From Diphasiastrum complanatum (Eukaryota > Streptophyta > Lycopodiopsida > Lycopodiales > Lycopodiaceae): a stretch of DNA of 64,000 nucleotides. Position 1 is the stretch's first letter; every line of letters begins with the position of its first letter. Shown here piece after piece: positions 25,980 to 35,760 of this stretch. The notes beneath the pieces were generated by a model. The model made no database searches, was not told the DNA's origin, and worked only from the letters and a program-made list of their open reading frames with translations. The stretch covers positions 14,070,406 to 14,134,405 of the forward strand of contig CM055113.1 in NCBI GenBank assembly GCA_029204225.1. The letters are read 5' to 3'. Both the position numbers and the translations under genes were made by a program.

Positions 25980-26860
25980 AAGCTCTAGATCTGATGCAGA
26001 TCTTTCTACTAATCTAGTCTGCGAGGGTTCTCTTCTGCGAGGGTTGGCTGTGCGATGGTTCTTTAGCTATTTTTGCAGGTAAAAAACTTGATATCTTTCA
26101 GATCTCTGGGAAGTAACTCTCACAAGGCTCACAATAGCTGAATCTGGGTCAGATCTCACTATAGAAATCTCTACGAGAGTTAACTCTCGCAAGAAGTGAA
26201 AATTTCATTGTCTACAAGGGTTCAAAACCACTTTTTTGGCTTGATCTTCACCAGATCTTCACACTAACTCTCACAAGCTTCATCACTGATGTAAATTGAC
26301 ATTCTGAATCGATTGAGAGGGTCTACGAGAATTCTTACTTAAAGGATTTGCTGGATCTTCAGTTTTTAGTATTTTTTTTTGCACTTAAATCCAATTTTCT
26401 GCTCACTAGAATCAAACAAACTCTCGCAAGCCCTTCTGTGTCCTGGTCTCACTGAGATGGAACTTCAGATTTCTCTACGAGAGTTCTTGACCACTGGAAC
26501 TGAAAATTTTGCTGTCTGCGAGGGTTCACTAGTACTTTCCCATTTTTTTTTTTTATTGGAAACTCTCGCACAGGCACTTAGACATCAAACTAACTCTCGC
26601 AAGTTTCTCTGTGTCCTGGTCTCACTGAGATGGAACTTCAGAGGGCTCTGCGAGAGTTCTTATGAAGATTTGAATTTTTTTTTAGATTTTTTCAAGGGTT
26701 TTTTGGATTTTTTACAATTTTTCTCTGGTTTTTACAATCTGCTTGAAACTAACTCTTGTAGGCTTCTATGAAGGTCTAGGACAGTACCTTGGAGCTATTG
26801 CCAGTCATGCAAGGGTTAATTCTCACTGATTTTGGAGATATAAAAATCTGATGAGATTTT
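25980..26860. repeat. Spacer-type sequence rich in CGAGAGTT/GCGAGGGTTC motifs
   Basis: Many copies of CTCGCAAG, CGAGAGTT and GCGAGGGTT. An internal tandem duplication occurs at about 26415-26490 and 26590-26660, both carrying TGTGTCCTGGTCTCACTGAG. The same motifs occur in the spacer at 28939-30180. Confidence 0.7.
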
Positions 26861-27104
26861 GGACTTTTTTTCTCTCCAAAATACAGATTGGTGTATTTTT
26901 TTGGGTTTTTTGACTGATTGGTTTGGGTTTCAAGCCCTAAGAGGCTGTTCAAGGCCTCCTCTACCCTCTTACACCTCCTCCGCTAGCTGTGAACAGTCCA
27001 AACACAAAAAAATACAGAAAACTAACTCTAAGATCCCAAAAATCTACCTAAAACTACTCTAAAACGCAAGAAAATATACAGCTAAACTAGTTAGTGGAAA
27101 TCTA

Positions 27105-27122
27105 TCCCTAGCATCGACGCCA
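27105..27122 (-). promoter_or_regulatory. Degenerate tRNA-Asp-type primer site
   Basis: Minus strand TGGCGTCGATGCTAGGGA resembles the tRNA-Asp complement with about four mismatches. It follows the LTR end TACA after one base, so the LTR at 27124-27899 is a 5' LTR of an element running leftward. Confidence 0.5.
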
Positions 27123-27123
27123 C

Positions 27124-27899
27124 TGTAGGGTCGAAGATCTCGCATAGTATAGCCCTCCCGCATATCAACAAGGGTTAGATCACTGGATAGGTACCTAACT
27201 ATGCATAGATGCTATTTTTAGTTAGTTTTCTACTTTCTCCCTTAATACTACTCACCACTAACACTACTCTCCCTTAAAACTACTCCTCTACACTGACATT
27301 CATCATGATTGTAGGTGAAAGGAAGGGGATGATTAGAAAAGATGGAGGGAAAAGATGATAGAAGAGAGAGATAGAGGGAGGGTGGAGATTAGCTCAAATG
27401 CACATTGTACTTGCTAAAGGAGAAACATAAACTACTAAAACCAAAAAGCATGAACTTGAAAGCAATAGAAAACAACAAGAGCAATAGCAAGCATTGAATT
27501 GCAGATGAGGATGCTTCTCTTCCAAAATTGGTAGAGTTTCCTCCTTCTCATTAAGCATCCAAATAGTGTACAAATGGTGTCTTTTTATAAAATGGGGAAG
27601 GCCCTTGCCCCTCAATCTTATTGGCTAATATTCACAATGATCCTATCCATTCATCTTGGACCCAACTTGATCCGAGAGTCCACAGAAAATACATTGGTAA
27701 TTACAAGATTCATGTGAGTCCCAATTTGGACCCAACTCTAAAAAATAATCTCTAAGTTTAAAAATGACTTTGGGCCTTTTACAACTTTACTTGCATGCTC
27801 ATTGGGCCATCGGGTTACACGCGTAGGATGCCATGCCCTCGCAACACATTTTATTGAATGATTTTATTTATTTACACTTTGTTGGGAATACCCCCAACA
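27124..27899 (-). mobile_element. Gypsy-family LTR 1 (minus orientation)
   Basis: Homologous along its length to 38633-39447. Ends TGTAGGGTCGAAG and GGAATACCCCCAACA (TGTTGG...CTACA in element sense). A TATAAAA box is visible on the minus strand near 27585. A GA-rich patch lies at 27357-27390. Its right end abuts a plus-strand integrase. Confidence 0.85.
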
Positions 27900-28938
27900 T
27901 GGACATATTGCATCTGACATTAAAGTTCGGAAGATTCTGCAATCAGGATGCTGGTGGCCAACAGTACATAAGGATACAGAGGAATACTTGAAAAAGTGCG
28001 ATGTGTGCCAGAGAGCTAGGAGGCCAACAAGATTGAACTATGATCTTTTACACCCATTTCTAGCTCAAGCACCGTTTGAGAAGTGGAGATTGGAGTATAT
28101 TGGTCCAATTCATCTTGCCGCAAGAAGTTCACAAGCCCAATATATCATCATGGCTACGGATTATCTCACCAAGTGGGTCGAAGCCAAGGTAGTGTGAATA
28201 GCTGAAGCTCCAGGAACTGCCAAGTTCCTATATGAAAATATCATTGTGCGCTTCAGATGCTCGATGGAGATAGTTAGCAATCGTGGAAGCCACTTCGTCA
28301 ATGAGACCATCAAGGTTCTATTGGAAGAATTCTTCATGATCCATCGATTCAGCACACCTTATTATCCTTGTGGTAATGGACAGGCGGAATCATCCAATAA
28401 GATCTTGTGTAGCGTAATCACGAAAACAGTTGAAGCTAGTAGATATGATTGGGAACACAAGCTACATGGTACTCTTTGGGCATTCAGAATAGCTTCCAAG
28501 GGAAGCATTGACCACATGCCGTTTCAACTGGTTTATGGTCAAGATGCAGTAATGCCAGTGGAGTTTTTGGTACCTTCATTTAGAGTTGCCACAATGCAAC
28601 ATCTTGATGAATCCAAATCTCTACAATTGCACCATGAAGCATTACATAAACTTTGTGAGACATGCTTGCTAGTTGTGCATGCATTGGCGGCTGAGAAGGA
28701 GCGACACAAAGCATGGCATGATTGTCGATTGCTCAAGAAGGATCTTCGATCAAGAGATCTAGTCCTCATGTATAAAACTAAAGCGATCAAGGAAAAGTTG
28801 AAGTTCACAGGTGAAGGCCCATTCCGAGTAAAGGAGATCCTCAGCCATGGAGCCGTGAAACTTGAACAGTTAGATGGGACACCATTTGATGCTCCCATCA
28901 ATGGTAGCCGACTTCACAAGCATCGGCCATCTAAGTGA
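27900..28938 (+). pseudogene. Ty3/gypsy integrase, nearly full length
   Basis: Starts at the HHCC zinc-binding domain (GHIASDIKVRKIL, WWPTVHKD, CDVCQRARR) with all four ligands visible. It continues into the core (WRLEYIGPIH, ATDYLTKWVEAK), one TGA at 28196, then IVSNRGSHFVNE and YPCGNGQAESSNK with the catalytic Glu. In the first core block the usual Asp is Glu (LEYIGP), and the second Asp position (usually SDxG) is Asn, so the enzyme is probably dead. The C-terminal region (AWHDCRLLKKDLRSRDLVLM, GPFRVKEILSHGAVKLEQLD) is intact. No RT precedes it because LTR 1 abuts at 27899. A related copy is at 52676-53060. Confidence 0.9.
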
Positions 28939-30180
28939 ACAGATCCAGGATGTGGATGACACAATACACATACAGTGATAAGATCAAGCCTCATCAGAAG
29001 TCATCCCACCTAGATCCAATAAAACCAAACCAGATCTGAATGAGATATAGTCAAATAAACAAAAATCCATCAAGATTCAGTAATATTAGGCAAGATCTAG
29101 TCAGATCAAGAAGAATCCATCAAGATCCAAATGAGATCTAGATCCAGATAGGATCCAAGGGATAGCAAATCATCAGATTACATCAATCAGCCTCCATTTT
29201 TGCAAATCAAATACAACGATCTTGAGAAAAAACAACAAAATAGGTATAAAAATCACTTAAACTGATGGATCAGCTACCCATTGTCCATCAAAACTCTTGG
29301 AGAGCTCTCTATAGTCAGATCTAACCTGGATGCAATGGTATACTAGGCTGCAAGAGTTATGGATTAGAGAATCTCAAGATCTCACCAAAAAACACTAAAA
29401 AAGAGCACTTTTTCCATGATCTTTTGAGATCCCTTGGGGACTAACCCTTGAGACTTGGTTAGTCACTAAATTTGACTCAAATACATCTATAAAGACCTTT
29501 GCGAGAGTTACTGATGGAAAAATCATCAAAATTGAGTGTCTGCGAGGGTTCATAGAACCAGGAACTAAGTAACCTTCACAAGGCATCAAGATTTGCAAAC
29601 CAACCTTTGTAGAGGGCATAAATGAAATTTGAACAGTGAAATTAGTCTGTCTATAAGGTCTGATCTTGAAAATCTAATATCTGGAGTAAGTTGTGCAAGA
29701 GTTCACCTCCTACAAGGGTTGAACCTTTGCAGACAGGCTTCGCAAGATAGTCAAATCACCTTCTAAACCTTTGCAGACTTCATTGAGGTCTTAGAATATT
29801 GTGACAAAGGTCCCTCCAAAATTTCGGTTGGAACTGAGCTAGGAAAAGTGCACTTCTCCTAATACGCACTCTAATTTCCACTATATAAGGGAAAAATTTG
29901 AGTCATTTGGCACCTCATTCAGCGAAGCTCTGCTGAAAAATCCAATGAATTTTCAAAGTTATCAAATTGCAACCAAACTTCTCATCAGCCCTCATCTACT
30001 ATCACATCCACTTTCTAGACACTCAGTTCTACCATTTCCACTTATGTTCTCACAAATTTCACATTTTCGCAGTTTTTTAAGTCTTTTGATTCGTTTTTGA
30101 CGACTTTTCCTCCTTTTTGAGTATCTTTTCATCTTTTTCTCATCTTCGTCACTTATGCACTTTTTCAATTATCTAACGTC
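28939..30180 (+). other. Integrase-to-ORF spacer with conserved upstream region
   Basis: Non-coding. GATC-rich in its first part (29000-29160), then GCGAGAGTT and GCGAGGGTTC motifs (about 29500-29550). The last 300 bases are conserved with the region upstream of the second copy of the unknown ORF: TTTGAGTCATT and AGCGAAGCTCT at about 29897-29930. Confidence 0.7.
29882..29889 (+). promoter_or_regulatory. TATA box upstream of unknown ORF copy 1
   Basis: TATATAAG about 300 bp before the ATG at 30181. The matching region of copy 2 has CCTATAAG at 38036-38043 (minus). Conservation between copies supports a real promoter. Confidence 0.55.
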
Positions 30181-31034
30181 ATGACGACTTCTTCCTCTAC
30201 CAATGAAGCTGGCACAAAAAAGGCTATCCAACATGAGCTACCTACTGCCACCCAGATCTGGGCCTTGCCATCTGATTTCCTGATAAACCCTTGGCTTCAG
30301 GCTGTTGGCCCCCTTCTCTAAGCAATGGGCTTTTTCCTGGCGCTCTTCTCATCTAACATTAACATGGAGCTAGCTCTCCATGCTTATGCCATGTGGGACG
30401 TGCCGACGTAGTATTTTCACATCTTATACCAGGGTACCACGTACAAGGTACAAGTGAATGCTAACTCCATGGTCACCGTCGGCATAGTGTCCGGTGATCA
30501 CCAACCCATCTTGGATCGCCAAGCTAAAAACCTCATAAAATCTTACGTAACACAAACTGCTCTTGGGCTTCCAGTCAAAACTAACAACGGGTATTTCGTA
30601 GAGGCTATCAATGACCTCATAATCCAAGCCGCCGCTTACTTATTGGACAACTTCTTAGTTGTTTCGACTTTTCACAAGGACCGTATACAGTCCACTCTAT
30701 TGAGCCAAATTGTGAAATCCTTCATAGAATTCCCGAGCCCCTCGGTGGTGCCATATGACTGTATACCTTCCTAATGCATGAACTCTGCATTGCTATCAAG
30801 CCTAACACGCATGAGTGCATCACCGCCGGTCCTCTCCTCTGTAACTTCACATGTGCACACCTTGAACAGAAGGTTCGGGGGTTTAACCACTCCACCATTC
30901 TATCTGCCACCGTTCCACATACTAACTTGTATCCTCATTCTATTGCATCCACCTCCTACCAACCAGCAGTTACTGACACAACAGCCAACCAACACATGTG
31001 TGGCACAGCCTCATCTTCATCTAGCCCTCTGTAG
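30181..31034 (+). pseudogene. Unknown coiled-coil ORF family, copy 1 (N-terminal domain)
   Basis: ATG 30181 opens a frame with two early stops (30319 and 30409), then FHILYQGTTYKVQV, VGIVSGDHQPILDRQAKNLI and YFVEAINDLIIQAAAYLLDNF. After a frame change near 30770 it reads ECITAGPLLCNF and AHLEQKVRGFNHSTILS. These align with copy 2 (35735-37900, minus), which has FYITFQGAIHKVRI, IGIAFGTQ, AITESSIHTAAQLLNNF, FTAGSLLSLL and HLENKIHGF. I do not recognise the family. Its place, after a gypsy integrase in the same orientation, suggests an accessory ORF of the element, but a captured host gene is possible. The coiled-coil part of copies 2 and 3 is missing. Confidence 0.65.
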
Positions 31035-31145
31035 CGCAGGCATCCCAAAGGGAGCCAGGAACCACGACTTAGCTTCCCAGCCTTCAACTCTTGCCACCCA
31101 AACCCACTTGACATACAAGCAGCCAACTCGCCAACAACGATCAGA

Positions 31146-31443
31146 CTTAACCAACTTGAAGTTCCAGAAACCAACATTGAGATCCAACCTGGCGCCATGC
31201 CAGATCGGGGGTCCCGATGTGGGTGACTTCCCTCCAAGCAAGCCGCCCGACATACATCAAACTTAACCAACTTGAAGCTTCATTACAAACGAGTAACATC
31301 CATTCCAAGCAAGCGGTTTGACTTACATCAGACTTAGCCAGCTGAAAGCTTTGTCACGAGCGTTGGAAGCCAACATGGCGCCACGCCAGACTGGACAGCC
31401 ATAAATAAGTAACTTCCACCCAAGCAAGCCATCCAACTCAGCC
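31146..31443. repeat. Three diverged tandem units (about 115, 71 and 112 bp)
   Basis: Units start at about 31146, 31261 and 31332 with CTTAACCAACTTGAAG or CTTAGCCAGCTGAAAG. Units 1 and 3 share GGCGCCA-GCCAGA and TTCC-CCAAGCAAGCC; unit 2 has lost the middle. Confidence 0.8.
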
Positions 31444-31550
31444 GACAGGTTAGAGCCCGTTCCCCAAGAGCTTAACCCCTTCACGTTCATGCAAGGAACA
31501 CTCAGAACCACAAGGCACGACAGATATGGAGACAACCAGTTCCTGGACCA

Positions 31551-31620
31551 AATGGTCCCGACAGCATACCGCTGGTGCCACAGACCGAATGGTCCCGATG
31601 GCATACCGCTGGCGTCTCGG
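31551..31620. repeat. Two tandem copies of a 37-bp unit
   Basis: AATGGTCCCGAC/TAGCATACCGCTGG-type unit at 31551 and 31588, with few differences. Confidence 0.85.
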
Positions 31621-32157
31621 GATACGACCCTCAGCTATGTGCCAAGTTAAAAATTTTGAAAGCGGCCTTACAACTGGCGCTTTTACCAAACACTGAAATC
31701 CAGAAGGTAATCAGAGTCAGTTTGAGAAAAATCCCACTTTATTTTTAATTTTGAGAAGGTTACATTTCAAATGTGTGACCGACCCTAGTCTCCGGGGCGC
31801 TAGCATGCCAAGGTGAGAGCCATGACAACATTCCAGCAAGGGAGGCTGAGACTTGGTTGGAGCTCGCCCTGAGTCGCAACCCGCACTCCCCTATAGTATT
31901 GGTGTGATTCGACACCCCCTCTCATACCAAGCACTCTACCCAAGCTGGTAAAGCACATTTTTCTCTCTCTAGGATTTTCTCTTTCTAGAAAGTCATTTTC
32001 TCTCTCTAGATTTTATTGATCCCCAGGCTTTCTTTAATCATGCCTAGATCGTGTGAGGTGATTGATTGCACATCGATCCGAGCTCTAGGGACTTCGCTAG
32101 AACCGATCAAAGATTTTCAGCCGTAGGAACTTAACGCCGGCTGAATTCTGGTCACAG

Positions 32158-32241
32158 TAGCGCCGGGAGCAACAGGGGCATTGCTGGCACCGGGGACAAC
32201 AGGGACGCTGTTGGTGCCGGGGACAATGCTGGCGCCGGAAG
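32158..32241. repeat. Tandem TGGYGCCGGGGACAA repeats after a possible LTR end
   Basis: Four diverged copies with 27, 27 and 18 bp spacing (starts 32158, 32185, 32212, 32230). They follow GGTCACAG, which could be an LTR end, so this may be a primer-binding site that was duplicated. No matching gag was seen. Confidence 0.55.
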
Positions 32242-32684
32242 TAAAGCTTATGAAGATAGCTTTACAACATCCACCTCACCTTTATAAAATCTGATGTCCT
32301 CATCAGATGTCAGATTAAAGTAAAAGTGTCTCCCCAATTAAAATAGCTATACATTTAAGCTATTTGGCACAGTACTCAATTTACTGGCCACTTTTTATTA
32401 ACATTGAAGCTAGCACACCACAAGTCGGAGGCTCAGCTCTTTGAACTGAAAAATTACATAACTTGAAAATATCTCTTTGTCTGAGAAAAGCGTAGATTTG
32501 ATATCGCTTTCGTAAAACCCAAGAACCTTATTAACTGGTGACAGAGGCCTTTCTTTGAAATGTTCGCCCCTGTCGCTTCTGACTTTCGACTTTTGGAACT
32601 CCTTTGAGCTCCTGATTTGTCCTTGCTGCACTTTGTGTTGAGCTTAGGTGCAAATATTCCTAAACCATTTTGAGATCAAGCTTT

Positions 32685-33380
32685 ATTGTGTGCTAACTTT
32701 CTATGCAATAGGTGGCTGAGTGCTATATTGGATGGAAAAACCCCTTTTGAGGTAGTTTGGTAGAAGGCCAAGTGTCAAGTTCTTTAAAACTTTTGGATGT
32801 ACTTGCTATATCAACATAACTCTTGATGATAGGACAAAGGAGGATCCATCTTCAAGGAAATGTATATTTGTTGGATATAGTGAGGTGAGCAAAGCTTGTA
32901 AGGTTTACATTCCTTCTACTAATAATTAAAAGTGTTCATTGGAAGAGATGTCATTTTCGATGAGGGAAATATTCCAAGAGTTTCTTAAGTGGTGATGTTG
33001 TGGTTGGATCTAACAATCTTGATGTTGATGGCATGGATGATGGTACTTTGGAGTTTGATGATGAAGGGCCTTCATCAAGTTAAAAGCCAAGGAGGACATC
33101 AAGGAAAAGACAACAACCTTCAATGCTGACTTATGTTTGTTTTCTACAAAAGAGTTTGTATGGTCTTAAGCAAGCACCAAGGAGTTGGTATTCTAAGCTT
33201 AACACATTTCTACTCTCTCAAAAGTTTTCTATGAGTGAGTATGATCATTCACTTTATTATAGATTTTCTAAAAATCATGTTACTATTCTTCTAATCTATG
33301 TGGATGATATCATATTGAGTGGAGGAAACAATCAAGATATTGATGATATCAAGATTGCACTCAAGAAGGAGTTTGAGGTT
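32685..33380 (+). mobile_element. Ty1/copia fragment: integrase end and RT
   Basis: Frames contain KTPFEVVW, RKCIFVGYSEVSKACKVYIP and VIFDEGN (integrase C-terminus, with stops). From 33123 comes an RT block with SLYGLKQAPRSWYSKLNTFL and LLIYVDDIILSGGNNQDID, so the YVDD active site is intact. It ends after LKKEFEV at about 33380, where the same frame passes into a different RT class. Confidence 0.85.
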
Positions 33381-34090
33381 GCCTATAAATGGAAATCTAA
33401 TTTTAAGGATTGTAATTGGAAATGGAATAGCAAACCGACTGATAAGTGGACTCATATAGACAAGCTACTACTTTGCCAATGGCATGATTTGTTGATTGAC
33501 CATTGCATTGTCAGACTCAGAAACAAAGCTTGGAGACAAGTTTGTGGTATACCCATGGGCTTTGCATGTTCCCCCACATGGTGTAACTAGTACTTGTCAT
33601 TTTATGAATTACAGTTTATGAAAAGACTTGCCAGACTTGGACAGGTTGAATATTTACGGGCATTCAAGAATACCTTTCAATATATAGATGACATCTGTTT
33701 TATTAATAATCCGGTTGTGCTTTCTTTTCTGGATAAAGAACAACCACGTACCAATGAGAATGCTAAATGGATTTATCCTTTAGAGTGCTTGACCATCAAA
33801 AGCGAGGAGACTAATGGCAATATGGTAAATTTTTTGAATATTACTACTACCTTTTATATTAAGTCTGGCATTTTCTATATGAGAAAGTTCAATAAAGGAA
33901 AAGAATTACCTTTAACACTTATAAGGTTATTATTGCACAAAGTATTGCTGCTATGTATTGTTGTAGCGAGCAAACTGCTTTTATTAAAGAAGTCAATGAC
34001 ATTGTTTTGGCATTCCAAAAAAATGGCTTTGTGAAAGGAAGACTCTACGAAATTGTCAACGAGATTTTTTTACAAAATATGTTCCCTGGT
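33381..34090 (+). mobile_element. Penelope-like reverse transcriptase, C-terminal part
   Basis: Reads WTHIDKLLLCQWHDLLIDHC, WRQVCGIPMGFACSPTWCN, a stop at 33588, then YELQFMKRLARLG, FQYIDDICFINN (YIDD active site) and WIYPLECLTIK. A frameshift near 33940 leads into AMYCCSEQTAFIKEVNDIV and NGFVKGRLYEIV. The PMG...P block and the text around YIDD are unlike copia, gypsy or plant LINE RTs. They resemble Penelope-like elements and related RTs known from green algae and some non-seed plants; this rests on memory of the family. It is fused in frame to copia RT on its left, so its own 5' part is missing. Confidence 0.55.
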
Positions 34091-34206
34091 CTCATGTTCA
34101 CATTAACAATTAATGTAAAGTTTCTCTTGGTGGGCAGTTAGCACTCCATCTCAAGGGTGCTAACTACCCCCTGAGATACCTTGCTAACTGTGAGTACGAT
34201 TGGTGG

Positions 34207-34208
<2 letters not shown>

Positions 34209-34300
<92 letters not shown>
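34209..34300. repeat. (CT)n microsatellite, about 46 units
   Basis: Pure CT repeat about 120 bp downstream of the Penelope-like RT end. Confidence 0.98.
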
Positions 34301-34302
<2 letters not shown>

Positions 34303-35524
34303 GGTCTCTGTTACGTACATATATCGCTTTATTCGCTTCACAAGCCTCTATGAAATGTAAATTTCATGTACTAACCTTATTTGCTAGTGGGGGCTAAATA
34401 AGTGCCTTACTATGATAAAAGACCCCACATAATAGAAATTTTTTTGTTTAAAAAAATGGTGGGAAAGTTGTGAATCTTTCAATGGCCAGGATCTGTGCAC
34501 ATTATGGACAATCAATCTAATGGTGAGCAGCTATTTGCACTAAGTACACCTAAGTGTCCTCTGGTTCTATAAAGAGGGAATTGGCTGCTGGCCAGCGCTA
34601 TTTTTTGGCTTAATATTGCTTGAACTTCAACGATGTACCATAAGCTCTTTGCAAAGTTTCAAGCATTTTTTAGTACATAATGCGTTTAAAAATGCGATAG
34701 AGCGCTATCCTTCAAGTTGGTTTCTGGATTTACTAGAAGCTGTAGCATGAATATGGTTGATGAGAATACTCTTACTATACTTGATTGGCTATAATATGTA
34801 CGTGGGTGATATTGCTACATGCAATTGCTCTTTTGGTTTGATAAAGAGTAAGATGTTATCTGTCTCTGATAAACTAGTATTATGATGGCTCTGATTACGG
34901 AAAAGGAAGTAGTAAAAAGGTGGTTGGATATGCTAATATGCTCTTGAGTAATAATGATTACCATTGCTAGTCATTTGTCAAAATAGTTAATCCAATACTT
35001 TCGGTGTGAATGCCTTAGCACGTGGGTGATTCGTTTAAGCAGCTAAAGATGGATAGTTCACAAGAGATGACTTCATCTCTCATTCAGGTATGATGCTTTA
35101 CGGAATATCACCAATACGATGGGTAACCTAACTTGTTACTATTATTTTACTCACGTATTTATGATGATATGCAAACCTTGCATGTTAAGGTTTTTTTTAA
35201 GTAATAAATCCAATATAGATTGATCCTGCATGCGCATTAGGTGACATGGTCGTGAGTTATAAATTTTTGTTTTCTGCATCCACTGTCTGGTTAATATAAG
35301 TAAAGCCAAGTACTTATATAGAGCTTGACCATGGTACACTTGAATGGCATGGATTTGCCCAAGTTGTTCGGCTCTTGGACTCCCAAAAAAATGATATCGG
35401 AGACCAGTGGGGGCTAGTATAGCACGGTGGTGCTCTAGTACCTAGCAATGTGACCATTGCCTAGTCTCTGTCCATTTGTGTAGTGCAAGATAGCTGCTTA
35501 CATGTAGAATGTATATGTGAAACT
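34301..35524. other. Possible decayed 5' region of a second Penelope-like copy
   Basis: No clear domain, but it leads without a break into the RT N-terminal piece at 35525. Short coding-like phrases occur in several frames. I saw no convincing GIY-YIG or Cys-rich knuckle. Confidence 0.3.
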
Positions 35525-35760
35525 AATACGTTCTTTTTGCTCCTTTACTGATCAGTATGGCGTCTGCCCTGATACGTCTAAGGTCCGAGATACTTTTGCT
35601 ACTAAAATACTTGATTTTCTTATAGGGAAAGAAGAATTACCTTTCTTACTCTGTACTTTCAAAGCACATAAAAATGCGTTCAGATGGATTACAAATGCAC
35701 ATGACTGCTATTTTTCTAAGGTGGCCATGTTTATTTATGGAGCTCTTGGTATACTGACTC
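35525..35760 (+). mobile_element. Penelope-like reverse transcriptase, N-terminal part
   Basis: Reads FTDQYGVCPDTSKVRDTF, LPFLLCTFKAHKNAFRWITN and AHDCYFSKVAMFI. The FKAHK...RWI pattern is the finger region that precedes the palm in this RT class. It lacks exactly the part present at 33381-34090, which lies upstream. It ends where the minus-strand unknown ORF copy 2 begins. Confidence 0.5.

Noticed and set aside
31017-31604. Minus-strand frames across the tandem repeats
   Set aside because: They follow the repeat units and have no recognisable domain.
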